A stretch of DNA of 64,000 bases. Origin: a candidate division BRC1 bacterium HGW-BRC1-1 (GTDB lineage Bacteria > Sumerlaeota > Sumerlaeia > Sumerlaeales > Sumerlaeaceae). The notes below the pieces were generated by a model. That model did not search any database. It was not told the origin of the DNA and was given only the letters and a program-made list of their open reading frames with translations. The stretch is from NCBI GenBank assembly GCA_002842095.1, contig PHCB01000013.1, positions 56,933 to 120,932 on the forward strand, given 5' to 3'. The position numbers were made by a program, and so were the translations under genes. How positions within the stretch are numbered: the stretch's first letter is position 1; every line of letters begins with the position of its first letter. Positions 44,452-53,010 of the stretch are shown piece by piece.

Positions 44452-45339
44452 TCATCGTTTCGCCCGTGGCAACAACACCCGCACCGCGCCGGGGAGGGTC
44501 TCAAATTCCAATCGTTCCGAATGCTCCAACGTCACCGGTTCGCCATCGAGTTGCACGATCAACAACCTTTCGCCGGTCACACAAAACTGTTTAACTGCAA
44601 TGGTGGGGGCTTCGCCGCTCCGCGACATCGACACTGCCGCCCATCTTGCCAGCGGCATCAGACCTTTCGGCCCAAACACCACCATTTCCATGTCACCCGA
44701 GTCCGGTCGTGCGCGCGAAAACAGGTTAACGCCCGCATAATTTTTCACGTTGCTCAGCACCAGCGAGTGGCCCTTCTGCTGCTCGAAACCAGCGCCCTCC
44801 ACTTTGAATTGCACCAAGCGCGCCCGGCGACCCACGGCCCGCAAGGTGCAAAATGAAAACGCCAACCGACCGAGAAGTTTCTTCACTTTGCCCAGCGCCA
44901 CATCGTGCACCACCGCCGCATCGAACCCCACGCTGGCAAAGCATAAAAACTGTCGGTCGTTCACGCGACCCACATCCATCGCCACCACCTGGGAATCGTT
45001 CAACAAAACCTTCACTGCGGCCATCGGACGCAGCGGGATTCCGAACGACCGGGCGAAGGCATTCACCGTGCCCATGGGCACCACACCCAGTGTGAACGCA
45101 CCGGGCGTCATGACGTTCAGCACGCTGTGAATGGTGCCGTCACCGCCGCCGATGAAGAGCGTATCAAACCCCTCAGCCTCGGCACGTCTGAGCAGGTCGG
45201 GGCAGTCGCCCGGATCGTGGCATTCGACAATTTCCACCGACACCCCGGCCCCTTCGAACGCAGCACGGAATTCATTGAGCAGTGCCGGTGGCAGCGCCGA
45301 AGCGCGCCGCCCGACATTGATCATGAAGAAAACTTTCAC
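44452..45339 (-). CDS. diacylglycerol/lipid kinase (DAGK catalytic family)
   Basis: A 295-residue protein. The nucleotide-binding signature FIGGGDGTIHSVLN (about residues 60-75) and GVVPMGTVNAFARSFGIP identify the DAGK/YegS/sphingosine-kinase fold. The C-terminal beta domain (KVEGAGFEQQKGHSLVLSN, DGEPVTLEHSERLEF) fits. It would phosphorylate diacylglycerol or another lipid using ATP. It overlaps the EI24/CysZ-like gene by 4 bp (ATGA), suggesting a joint membrane-lipid or envelope role. Confidence 0.9.
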   Translation of the reverse strand: MKVFFMINVGRRASALPPALLNEFRAAFEGAGVSVEIVECHDPGDCPDLLRRAEAEGFDTLFIGGGDGTIHSVLNVMTPGAFTLGVVPMGTVNAFARSFGIPLRPMAAVKVLLNDSQVVAMDVGRVNDRQFLCFASVGFDAAVVHDVALGKVKKLLGRLAFSFCTLRAVGRRARLVQFKVEGAGFEQQKGHSLVLSNVKNYAGVNLFSRARPDSGDMEMVVFGPKGLMPLARWAAVSMSRSGEAPTIAVKQFCVTGERLLIVQLDGEPVTLEHSERLEFETLPGAVRVLLPRAKR

Positions 45340-46130
45340 AGGATCTCGTTTGCAGCGCGACGCACGGGAACACCGGCAGACTTGGCAGCGGCAGCCTCTT
45401 CAATGCGAGCGAACAGTAACGTGCCACCCACCACTGCCACGGGGATGAAAAGAAAGTTCACCAGCGGCACGAGGAAGATCAACGTGAGCGCCCATCCGAA
45501 ACCAAAAGATGCGCGGGCGTGGCGACGCACGTACGCGAACTTCTCGCGCAACGCCCAGATGCCGCGGCGTTCCAGCGGATACGATAATTGATCCAGGGCA
45601 AAAAACGCCGCCGACACTCCGATCTGCGCAGGCAGGGTAAAGGCCGCCAGGAGAGGAATGAACGACAGGACAAACAACACGACGGTGATGAGCGCGTACA
45701 CCATCAGCCGTCGAAATTCCATGATTGGTGTTCGCACGAAACTGCGCATCAAGCCTTTTGCGCTGAAGGGTTGCTCGTCGCTCCAACCCGTTATGGCGCG
45801 GTCGACCCGCTCGCTGAGAACATCATTGAACGGCGCGGAGGCCATGCTGCCCACCACCACAAACGCCACCAGTAGCAGGAACAACCGCAGCAAGAATGTG
45901 AGCAGCACAACAAACCCTCGCAGCACATCCGCAAGCCACGTGGTACCGGTGAAAGCATCTCCCAGCAGGCGCTCGGCAAAGCCCCCCGTCCACATCCACA
46001 CTCCCACCACAACAGCCACGTTGATGACCAATGGTAGCACGCAGAGCGGCCAGACCGATGGGTGGCGCACGATGTAAGTCCATGCGCGCAGCGGCGTAAA
46101 GAATCCCTCAACAAACCCGATAGATTTCAT
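45336..46130 (-). CDS. EI24/CysZ-like membrane protein
   Basis: A 264-residue protein starting at MKSIGFVEGFFTPLRAWTYI. The frame stays open upstream, but that part has no coding character. About five or six membrane helices match the EI24 pattern: HPSVWPLCVLPLVINVAVV, LLVAFVVVGSMASAPFNDVLSERVD, LPAQIGVSAAFFALDQLSYPLERRG and FGFGWALTLIFLVPLVNFLFIP. CysZ is a sulfate channel in enterobacteria; other members have unknown roles, so a sulfate function is not claimed here. The stop overlaps the downstream lipid kinase start. Confidence 0.85.
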   Translation of the reverse strand: MKSIGFVEGFFTPLRAWTYIVRHPSVWPLCVLPLVINVAVVVGVWMWTGGFAERLLGDAFTGTTWLADVLRGFVVLLTFLLRLFLLLVAFVVVGSMASAPFNDVLSERVDRAITGWSDEQPFSAKGLMRSFVRTPIMEFRRLMVYALITVVLFVLSFIPLLAAFTLPAQIGVSAAFFALDQLSYPLERRGIWALREKFAYVRRHARASFGFGWALTLIFLVPLVNFLFIPVAVVGGTLLFARIEEAAAAKSAGVPVRRAANEIL

Positions 46131-46200
46131 AACATTAAAACCACCGCGACGCGCGGAAAAATTCCCTCTTTCCGCGCGTCGCTCATCTTCAGTCTGAACG

Positions 46201-47520
46201 TCACAGGTACTTGTCGTACCATCGCTTGTTGGCCTCGCGCATGGCCGGGGGCACTTCGTGTTTGCAGTTGGGGAACACGTTGTACTCCGTGGCCACGCCC
46301 TTCGGCACACGGTTCACCACCACCGCGCCACACGCGTAATGGCACACGGGGTCCGTGTCGCCCATGTTAACCTGAAGCGGGCATTTCACCAAACGGGCCA
46401 GATTGGCCCCATCCGTGTACGCCAGGCTCTTGCGGATCGCTGCGGCCTTTGCGGGCGTTTCCGCTTCTTCGATCATCGAACGAAAACTCGTGGCGAAACC
46501 CTTGAGGTTAAGTTTCATCCCCTCCGGGTAAGCGGAAAAAGCGGTAACGTTCGATGCTGCACATTTGATCCTCGGCTCGAAGGCCGCCGTCGCCACCGCG
46601 AAGTAACCGCCCTGGCTGCCGCCCTCAACACCCACGCGGTCGGTGTCGACCTCCTCGCGAGAGAACAGAAACTCGGCTCCGCGCAGGACGTCCAACACCG
46701 CCAGCTTGTAATAGTAATGCTCAGGGTCCTCGATATTATAAGCGAGATGCTCCACCGGGCTCTTCCAGAATTCGCGGCTGGGTCCGTGGTTGCGCGGGTT
46801 TACGCTCAGCGTGATGAAGCCGTCCTTCGTGCGATCCAGCGGTGGTTCCTCGCCGCCATAGCCGGGAGCGATCTGCACCGCCTTGTGCTTCTTCACCACT
46901 TTGCCGTCGGCGTCGAACGCCTCGCGGGGGATGTAGTACCAGCAGACGATGGTCGTCTCCTCCACCGTGGGCAGTTCGACGCGATATAGAAGTCCCGTGC
47001 TGGTGTCCTTCTCCTCCACCCGCGTTACCACCGGCTTCATGGGGACCGCCGCCAGTTCCTTGCGCGCGCGCTTCCAATAGGCTTCGAAGTCGTCGGGGGG
47101 AGTGAGTTCGTCTTTGATGCCCTTATAATCCGCGACGGTCTTGCCCTCGGGGCGCAGCAGCGTTCGCCACTGGAAGAGAGGGGGCACCTGATCAGGCATT
47201 GTTGTTACAGTGACGTCCACGAAGGTGTCGGAAGTAACCACCCCGAAATCCGTGAACAAGACTTCCTGACCGCTACCGGGACCATGGTGACCCGCCATGT
47301 ATTTTGACGGCGACGACCCTACGTCTTTCAGCGTTATTATCGGAGTTTCCATCGATCCCATCGGGTCGATGGTAAGCGACATCTTCTTGTCGCCATGCAC
47401 CGCCGGTTCCACGCTGAATTTCCATCCCGCGTCGTTCTTCACCGGAGCACCCATGGCAACCGCCGGAACCAGCCACAGGGCCGCGAGAACACCGCCCGTA
47501 AACCGCTTAAACTTGAACAT
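46201..47520 (-). CDS. secreted acetylxylan esterase-like (AXE1/CE7) alpha/beta hydrolase
   Basis: A 439-residue protein. The start at 47520 begins a signal peptide (FTGGVLAALWLVPAVAMGA). An N-terminal beta domain (to about residue 130) precedes the AXE1-type hydrolase. It shows DFEAYWKRARKELA, the Ser nucleophile in GGSQGG (about 310), the Asp in MGDTDPVCHYA and the His in NCKHEVPP. CE7 enzymes remove acetyl groups from xylan oligomers or cephalosporins. It fits the glycan-degrading theme but has no clustered partner. About 70 bp separate it from the EI24 gene on the same strand. Confidence 0.88.
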   Translation of the reverse strand: MFKFKRFTGGVLAALWLVPAVAMGAPVKNDAGWKFSVEPAVHGDKKMSLTIDPMGSMETPIITLKDVGSSPSKYMAGHHGPGSGQEVLFTDFGVVTSDTFVDVTVTTMPDQVPPLFQWRTLLRPEGKTVADYKGIKDELTPPDDFEAYWKRARKELAAVPMKPVVTRVEEKDTSTGLLYRVELPTVEETTIVCWYYIPREAFDADGKVVKKHKAVQIAPGYGGEEPPLDRTKDGFITLSVNPRNHGPSREFWKSPVEHLAYNIEDPEHYYYKLAVLDVLRGAEFLFSREEVDTDRVGVEGGSQGGYFAVATAAFEPRIKCAASNVTAFSAYPEGMKLNLKGFATSFRSMIEEAETPAKAAAIRKSLAYTDGANLARLVKCPLQVNMGDTDPVCHYACGAVVVNRVPKGVATEYNVFPNCKHEVPPAMREANKRWYDKYL

Positions 47521-47727
47521 GATATTTCCACCTTCCGCCTCAATGAACATTTCGTGGGCCGCCCGCAATTCGCGCAGACGGCACCGGACAGGCGGCATGC
47601 GCCCAGCCACTTCCCAAGCCATCCGATAGCTGTCGGGGCAATCAAGCAGAAATGATTGCTCGCGGCGCATTCCCGGCCGCCTGCGCGTTATTAATACAAA
47701 GTCCGCCCGCGCGGCCCGCCACAACTC

Positions 47728-50379
47728 ATGACGACACCTCCACCACCCGATGCTCCATCTTCTCCCGCCGAAAACGAAACCGGCGATGGAGCCATGGACG
47801 CCATCCACTTCCTGACGGATTCATGCCGTGACCAACTGTCCAGCGTTGTCCAGCGCCATGGTGGCAACGAGGTTTTCAGCATCGGGGTCATCAGCGAGGA
47901 CGGTCTCGTGGCAGAGATTGAGTCGATCGCCTTCGGCAACGACGCCGCCGTCCCGGCACCCGCGCAAGACGCCCACTGCGGGCAGGTGCTCATCCACAAC
48001 CACCCGGGCGGCGACCTGACCCCGTCCGACGCCGACATAAACCTGGCCGCATTGTACGGCAAGTCGGGCATCGGTTTTTACATCGTCGACAACGATTGCA
48101 ACCGCGTGCGCGTGGTGGTGCGGCCCTTCGTCGAGCGGCCCATTATTCCCGTCGACATGGAGATGGTCTCAGACCTCTTTGCGCCCGACGGAAAACTCGC
48201 GACTTCTCTCAGCGGCTACGAGCATCGCCCCCAGCAGATCCAGATGATGCGCCTCGTGGCCGATGCCTTCAACGGGCAGCACGTGGCCTTTGTGGAGGCA
48301 GGCACCGGCGTGGGAAAAAGTTTTGCGTACCTCACCCCCGCGCTGCTGTGGGCCGCCGCCAACGGACGCCACGTGGTCATCTCCACCAACACAATCAACC
48401 TGCAAGAGCAGCTCATGACGAAGGACATCCCCGAGTTGCGGCGGCGGCTGGATATCCAGTTCAAGGCGGTGCTGCTCAAGGGGCGCGGCAACTACATCAG
48501 CCTTCGCCGCCTGAAGTTCGCTTCAGCGGAAGCGGGGCTGTTTTCCACCAACCGCGACGAAGAACTACGCCGTCTCACCGATTGGGCTATCCGTTCCACC
48601 GATGGCTCGCGCAGCGATCTCGCGTTTGAAGTGAGCGATGACGTGTGGGATGCGGTGCAGAGCGACAAGGACGATTGCCAGCGCGCCCGCTGCCCCCACT
48701 TCAACGATTGCCATTACTACAACTCGCGGCGCGAGGCGGCCAGCGCGGACATCATTGTGGCCAACCATCATCTCGTGCTTGCCGACCTCGCCATCAAACG
48801 GCAAAACACCGGCAATGATTTTGTGGCCATCATTCCGCCCTACGACCACATCATCTTCGACGAAGCCCACAACCTCGAGGAAGTGGCCACCGACTACTTT
48901 GGCAGTCAAACATCACCGCTGGCGATCCGACGCCAGCTGCTCAAGCTGATCTCCCATCGCGACGGGCGCGGCGCATTGAAAACGCTTTTTTCCAATGTGC
49001 TCGCCGTGGACGGTCACGCCCGCCAGACGCATACTCAGAAGGTTATCGACCACCTCGACCAGATCATCCCCGACCTGGCTCTCGAAGCCGAACAGGCCAT
49101 CGACCATCACTTCGACGAGATCTTCCATCGGGGGCTCACGTTTTTCAATATCCCCAAACTCGGTCCCCGCGAGCGGCGCGAGTTTCGCATCACCGCCAAC
49201 GTAGCCGCGTCGCCCTATTGGAGCGATGCCGAGGAGGGCCTGGAAAAGGTCGGGGAATCGCTGGAAGCTCTCGTCAAGGCGCTGGCCCGGGTGCTGGAAC
49301 TCCTGCGCGGTTATCGCGATGAAGATGCGGAGTCCATCGCCGACGCGCGTCTCAAGGTGCAATCCATCGCTCAGAAACTGACCGAGCATCTGGGGTCGCT
49401 GAACTTTTTCCGGCAGGCCCGCGAGGAGGAATCGTGCCGCTGGATCGAACTCGGATTTTTCCGCGACCGACCCGCCCCGCGGTTGTGTACCGCTCCGCTG
49501 AACGTGGGCCCGTCGATGCGCCAGTCGCTTTTCGAGCGCAAAAAAACCGTCGTGCTCACCTCCGCCACGCTCACCGTGGAGAAGCGTTTCGACTTCATCG
49601 CGCGCCAACTGGGGATTAACACCGCTGCAATTGAAGACGAGGACCCCAACATCGTCGCGCCGGTCAGCGCCGAGCCCGACCTTGCCCGCGTGGAAGCGCG
49701 CACGCGACTGCTGGCCCTCGGTTCGCCCTTCGACTATGCCAACAACTGTCTGCTTGGCGTGCCCACGGACATCACGCACCCGTCCGACCCCAGCTTCGAG
49801 GCCGCCGCACAGGAGGCTATCCTCGAGACACTGCGTCTGAGCGGCGGCAGCGCGTTCGTGCTGTTCACGTCCTACGCCATGCTTGAACGGATGCACCGCA
49901 ACCTCGCCCCCATCCTCGCACGAGAAGCTATGCCTCCGCTGCGCCAGGGTTCCATGCCCCGCGACCGGCTGCTGGAAACTTTCCGCGTGACACCCCACGG
50001 CGTTTTGTTTGCCACGTCGTCGTTCTGGGAGGGCGTGGATGTGCAGGGCAAGGCGCTGCAATGCCTGGTGATCACCAAGCTACCGTTTCGCGTGCCCACC
50101 ACGCCCATTCTCGAAGCGCGCACGGAGCGCATCGACCAGTTGGGCGGCAACAGTTTCGCAGAACTGGCGATTCCGCTGGCCGTCATCCGGTTCAAACAGG
50201 GCTTCGGGCGGCTCATCCGCAGCAAACGCGATCGCGGCGTGGTGCTGGTACTAGATCACCGTCTGGCGACCAAGAACTACGGACGGGCCTTTATGCGCAG
50301 CCTCCCCCCGGCGCGCGTGGTGGCCGACAACACACGCGCGGTGATGGAGGAGTTTGGCGAGTTTTTGCGGGTGGATTGA
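47728..50379 (+). CDS. JAMM/RadC-like domain fused to a DinG-type helicase
   Basis: An 883-residue protein. Residues about 25-150 form a RadC/JAB domain with the full JAMM set: H90 and H92 in HNHPGGDL, and S100 and D103 in TPSDADI. From about 165 on it is a DinG/XPD-type superfamily 2 helicase: Walker A EAGTGVGKS (about 189-197), DEAH, and the C-terminal helicase motifs ATSSFWEGVDVQGKAL and FKQGFGRLIRS. The XPD Fe-S region keeps three cysteines (C317, C322, C328). The first, usually in a GR.NYLC motif, reads GRGNYISL here, so the cluster may be incomplete. DinG helicases unwind damage- or replication-linked structures; the JAMM role is unknown. Confidence 0.9.
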   Translation: MTTPPPPDAPSSPAENETGDGAMDAIHFLTDSCRDQLSSVVQRHGGNEVFSIGVISEDGLVAEIESIAFGNDAAVPAPAQDAHCGQVLIHNHPGGDLTPSDADINLAALYGKSGIGFYIVDNDCNRVRVVVRPFVERPIIPVDMEMVSDLFAPDGKLATSLSGYEHRPQQIQMMRLVADAFNGQHVAFVEAGTGVGKSFAYLTPALLWAAANGRHVVISTNTINLQEQLMTKDIPELRRRLDIQFKAVLLKGRGNYISLRRLKFASAEAGLFSTNRDEELRRLTDWAIRSTDGSRSDLAFEVSDDVWDAVQSDKDDCQRARCPHFNDCHYYNSRREAASADIIVANHHLVLADLAIKRQNTGNDFVAIIPPYDHIIFDEAHNLEEVATDYFGSQTSPLAIRRQLLKLISHRDGRGALKTLFSNVLAVDGHARQTHTQKVIDHLDQIIPDLALEAEQAIDHHFDEIFHRGLTFFNIPKLGPRERREFRITANVAASPYWSDAEEGLEKVGESLEALVKALARVLELLRGYRDEDAESIADARLKVQSIAQKLTEHLGSLNFFRQAREEESCRWIELGFFRDRPAPRLCTAPLNVGPSMRQSLFERKKTVVLTSATLTVEKRFDFIARQLGINTAAIEDEDPNIVAPVSAEPDLARVEARTRLLALGSPFDYANNCLLGVPTDITHPSDPSFEAAAQEAILETLRLSGGSAFVLFTSYAMLERMHRNLAPILAREAMPPLRQGSMPRDRLLETFRVTPHGVLFATSSFWEGVDVQGKALQCLVITKLPFRVPTTPILEARTERIDQLGGNSFAELAIPLAVIRFKQGFGRLIRSKRDRGVVLVLDHRLATKNYGRAFMRSLPPARVVADNTRAVMEEFGEFLRVD

Positions 50380-50384
50380 GGGGA

Positions 50385-50482
50385 ATGGACGAGATGGACA
50401 CTATGGACGTTATGGACACTATGGACATCGAGCTTTTAGAAGAGCGAAAGTCCATGTCGTCCATTTAGTCCATTCCGTCCAT
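50385..50482. repeat. convergent nonamer array (ATGGACnnn units against GTCCATnnn units)
   Basis: Five 9-bp units start at 50385, 50394, 50403, 50412 and 50421 and share ATGGAC. Four reverse-complement cores GTCCAT lie at 50450, 50459, 50468 and 50477, again spaced by 9 bp. They can form a long hairpin that fills the gap between the convergent helicase and alcohol dehydrogenase genes. It is probably a two-way transcription barrier. It matches the layout at 1407-1499 with a different unit. Confidence 0.85.
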
Positions 50483-51639
50483 CAAACCGCCGCTTCGAGG
50501 ATCTCCTCGATTTCCTTGCGGCCAATATCGCCATGCTCGCCCAGGGGCAGGCCGTGGCGTTCTCTGGCTGCGGCAATCTGCGCGACGTCGCTGGCGAGGA
50601 TGTTATGTTCCGACAACCGCGTCTTCACACCCATCGCCCTGAAGAACTCCTCGGTCTTTGCAATGCCCGCCTCGATGCGCTCGTCCTCGCTGCCCGTGCG
50701 GATGCCCCACACGCGGTCGGCGTACTGAACCAGCTTCTCGCGCTTGGTGGCCTTTTGCTTCCGCAACAGCGACGGCAGCACCACGGCCAGCGTCACGGCG
50801 TGGTCCATTTCATATTTCGCAGTCAGCTCATGGCCGATCATGTGCGTGGCCCAATCCTGCGGCACTCCCACACCAATCAAGCCGTTCAGCGCCTGGGTGG
50901 CCGTCCACATGATGTTGGCGCGCACATTATAATCCTTGGGAGCGGCCAGGGCTTTCGGGCCTTCCTCGATCAGTGTTAGCAAAATCCCCTCGGCCTGCCG
51001 GTCCTGCAACGCCGCGCCCACGGGATACGTCAGGTACTGCTCCACAACATGCACAAATGCATCGACGACGCCGTTTGCCACCTGACGTTCGGGCAGGGTG
51101 AAGGTCGTTTCCGGATCGAGGATCGAGAACAGTGGCAGCACCTTCGGGCTGGCGAAATGCAATTTGTCCTGCGTAGCCCCGCGCGTCACAACCGAGGTCG
51201 AATTCATCTCCGACCCCGTGGCCGGCAGCGTAAGAACGACACCCAACGGCACCGCATCTTTCACCGAGGCGCCCGCGTCCAGCAGTATCTGCCAGGGGTC
51301 ATTGCCCTCATAGCGCGCGGCAGCAGCGATAAACTTTGTGCCGTCCACCACCGACCCGCCACCCACTGCCAGCAGGAAATCGAGCTTCTTCGCTTTAACA
51401 ACCTCGACCGCTTTCATCAGCGTTTCGAAGCGGGGGTTGGGTTCGATGCCGCTGAATTCCTCAACGGTTCGCTTTCCCAGCGCGGCCCGCACCTCATCGT
51501 ACACACCATTCTTGCGAATGGACCCACCCCCGAAGGCGAACAACACGCGCGCATCCGCCGGCACAAGATCCTCCAACCGTGCGATGGTACCTTTGCCGAA
51601 AACGATACGGGTGGAATTTTGATATTCGAAATTTTGCAT
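50482..51639 (-). CDS. iron-containing (group III) alcohol dehydrogenase, YqhD-like
   Basis: A 385-residue protein. The start at 51639 (MQNFEYQNSTRIVFGKG) is chosen from the family N-terminus. It shows FAFGGGSIRKNGVYDEV, LAVGGGSVVDGTKF (NAD(P) binding), TGSEMNSTSV, and the metal ligands in VDAFVHVVEQY, IGHELTAKYEMDHAVTLA. These enzymes reduce aldehydes or oxidise alcohols using NAD(P)H and Fe2+ or Zn2+. Its stop lies inside the last unit of the nonamer array shared with the helicase gene. Divergent from the small secreted protein at 51835. Confidence 0.93.
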   Translation of the reverse strand: MQNFEYQNSTRIVFGKGTIARLEDLVPADARVLFAFGGGSIRKNGVYDEVRAALGKRTVEEFSGIEPNPRFETLMKAVEVVKAKKLDFLLAVGGGSVVDGTKFIAAAARYEGNDPWQILLDAGASVKDAVPLGVVLTLPATGSEMNSTSVVTRGATQDKLHFASPKVLPLFSILDPETTFTLPERQVANGVVDAFVHVVEQYLTYPVGAALQDRQAEGILLTLIEEGPKALAAPKDYNVRANIMWTATQALNGLIGVGVPQDWATHMIGHELTAKYEMDHAVTLAVVLPSLLRKQKATKREKLVQYADRVWGIRTGSEDERIEAGIAKTEEFFRAMGVKTRLSEHNILASDVAQIAAARERHGLPLGEHGDIGRKEIEEILEAAV

Positions 51640-51834
51640 GATGAGCCTCCGGGCTGAGATGGGGATCAGCGCTTGATCCTTACTAAAATAGGCCCGGTCG
51701 CCCTGTCTGATTCCCAACTTTATCCTGACGAAGGTATCCGCTTGATAAAAAACTGCATCGCAATGGTGCGGTTTTCCGACAATCTTTGTCTCAATTAATG
51801 AAACATAAAAAAACTCCCCAGGAGAATCATCACC

Positions 51835-52281
51835 ATGCGAACTATCACCACCTTGGCCAGCCTACTGCTGGCACTCCCCCTCGCGGCCACCGCTGCCAGC
51901 ACCTATCAGGTAACGGGCACCGTGCTTGAGGTTAAACCCAAAGAAATCATCGTCCAGAAGGGCGAGGAGAAGTGGTCGGTGGAAACCACCGATGCGACCA
52001 AGTTCGTCGAGTCACCCGTGGCTGTTGGCCAGAAGGTAACCGTCAAGTACAAGGTCGTCGCGACCACCGTTGACGTCCGCGCCACTGCTGCGGCAGATCC
52101 TGCAGTTCCATCGCATTCAGGAAATGTCGTCACCACCACCGGCAAAGCCGCCGGCGATGTGGTGGAAGGAGCCGGCAACATTGTGGGCGGAACCCTCAAC
52201 GCCGCGGGCAACGCGATCAAGGGCACAGGCAAGGCAATCGAAAACACTGCCGACAAAATCGTCACACCCAACAATCCCTGA
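51835..52281 (+). CDS. small secreted hypothetical protein
   Basis: A 148-residue protein with a clear signal peptide (TLASLLLALPLAATA) and a ribosome site AGGAGA 11 bp upstream. The mature part has a small OB-like or beta domain (QVTGTVLEVKPKEIIVQKGEE, about residues 23-85). A low-complexity amphipathic tail of Gly/Ala/Lys repeats follows (GNVVTTTGKAAGDVVEGAGN). It has no catalytic motif and I do not recognise it. An intrinsic terminator follows at 52329. Confidence 0.75.
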   Translation: MRTITTLASLLLALPLAATAASTYQVTGTVLEVKPKEIIVQKGEEKWSVETTDATKFVESPVAVGQKVTVKYKVVATTVDVRATAAADPAVPSHSGNVVTTTGKAAGDVVEGAGNIVGGTLNAAGNAIKGTGKAIENTADKIVTPNNP

Positions 52282-52328
52282 GGTGGTTTCCTCAACTTCC
52301 TGATTCAATAGTTTCCCCCTAACCCCAG

Positions 52329-52377
52329 CCGTGGACCGATGCGCATTCCGAATGCGTGTTCGGTCCACGGTTTTTTT
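52329..52377 (+). terminator. intrinsic terminator after the 51835 gene
   Basis: Stem CCGTGGACCGA (52329-52339) pairs with TCGGTCCACGG (52360-52370). An inner stem CGCATT/AATGCG closes a CCG loop. Seven T residues follow at 52371-52377. Confidence 0.93.
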
Positions 52378-52473
52378 ATGCGCTGCTTAAAAAAGACCAC
52401 CCTCTGCGCAATTCTCACCATTTTTACAATACTATAAAAATGTGCTTGCATACCGAATACCTCTTCGCTCACC

Positions 52474-52482
52474 TGCTATAGT
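52474..52482 (+). promoter_or_regulatory. possible extended -10 promoter element
   Basis: TGCTATAGT carries the TGn extension and a TATAGT hexamer. It lies just upstream of the structured region. No convincing -35 box sits 17 bp upstream, so the call is weak. Confidence 0.3.
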
Positions 52483-52488
52483 AAGTTC

Positions 52489-52678
52489 AAAGTTGTAGTT
52501 AGTCGCGGCTCAAGCAGCGTGTCTGGACCACACATGTTTCTGCCGTTTGTTTTACGCACAGACAATTTCCTCCCGCGAGGACTGTCGACGTGTCTCCCGC
52601 GCGATGACAGTCCTACGTCCCGCGAACCGGTTTTCCCTCATGCCTCGCGGCGTGCCCGGTTCGCGGGTTTCTTTTTTT
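52489..52678 (+). ncRNA. structured leader or small RNA upstream of rpmH, ending in a terminator
   Basis: Hairpin 1 is AGGACTGTC/GACAGTCCT (52578-52586, 52606-52614). Hairpin 2 is a perfect 12-bp stem CCCGCGAACCGG/CCGGTTCGCGGG (52619-52630, 52656-52667) followed by TTTCTTTTTTT, an intrinsic terminator. The loop of hairpin 2 contains CCTCGCGG (52643-52650), which is complementary to CCGCGAGG (52573-52580), and the latter overlaps hairpin 1. This gives an alternative pairing, as in attenuators. It could be a leader controlling rpmH-rnpA-yidD-yidC or a free small RNA of about 190 nt. No known RNA family was recognised. The 5' end is estimated. Confidence 0.5.
52619..52678 (+). terminator. strong intrinsic terminator about 150 bp before rpmH
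   Basis: A 12-bp perfect stem (52619-52630 with 52656-52667) is followed by a T-rich tail at 52668-52678. It is oriented with rpmH, so readthrough or an internal promoter is needed to express the operon. Confidence 0.88.
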
Positions 52679-52824
52679 GGCTTTGCCCGCGCACTAAATC
52701 GCACATTCGACTGGTGAGATGTGGCATTCCCCACGAATTTTTATGGGCGTAGCGTGTTTGGATAGTTTTGCGTCTGGAGCTTTGTGCCCTTGATGCACCG
52801 AAAATTTGTTATCTGGAAAGTCCC

Positions 52825-52980
52825 ATGAAACGCACATTTCAACCCAGCATTCGCAAACGTCGCAACAAGCATGGATTCCGCGAGCGGATGTCCACGAAGG
52901 CAGGTCGCGCGGTTATCAAGCGCCGTCGTGCCAAGGGCCGCTATAAGCTCACGGTTTCGGATTCAGCATCGGCCAGGTAA
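52825..52980 (+). CDS. rpmH: 50S ribosomal protein L34
   Basis: A 51-residue protein beginning [19 protein letters not shown], the invariant L34 start, then [19 protein letters not shown]. It is a little longer than the usual 44-46 residues because of a C-terminal extension of about six ([11 protein letters not shown]). The upstream in-frame start at 52768 is rejected because L34 begins at this methionine. First gene of the rpmH-rnpA-yidD-yidC cluster and preceded by the structured leader. Confidence 0.98.
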   Translation: MKRTFQPSIRKRRNKHGFRERMSTKAGRAVIKRRRAKGRYKLTVSDSASAR

Positions 52981-53010
52981 TCGGCAATCGGCGTTGAACC
53001 CGACAGGCGG

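Larger units (their letters stand above)
52282..52824 (+). other. 543-bp gene-free stretch before rpmH: two terminators and a structured leader
   Basis: It holds the terminator of the preceding gene (52329-52377), an extended -10 sequence (52474-52482), and the structured region 52489-52678 that ends in a second terminator. From 52679 to 52824 nothing else is evident except an AT-rich stretch before rpmH. No open frame here looks real, and no DnaA-box cluster was seen. Confidence 0.65.

Noticed and set aside
52380..52824. Possible replication origin near rpmH.
   Set aside because: rpmH-rnpA-yidC often lies near dnaA/oriC, but no TTATNCACA cluster, AT-rich unwinding region or dnaA is present here.
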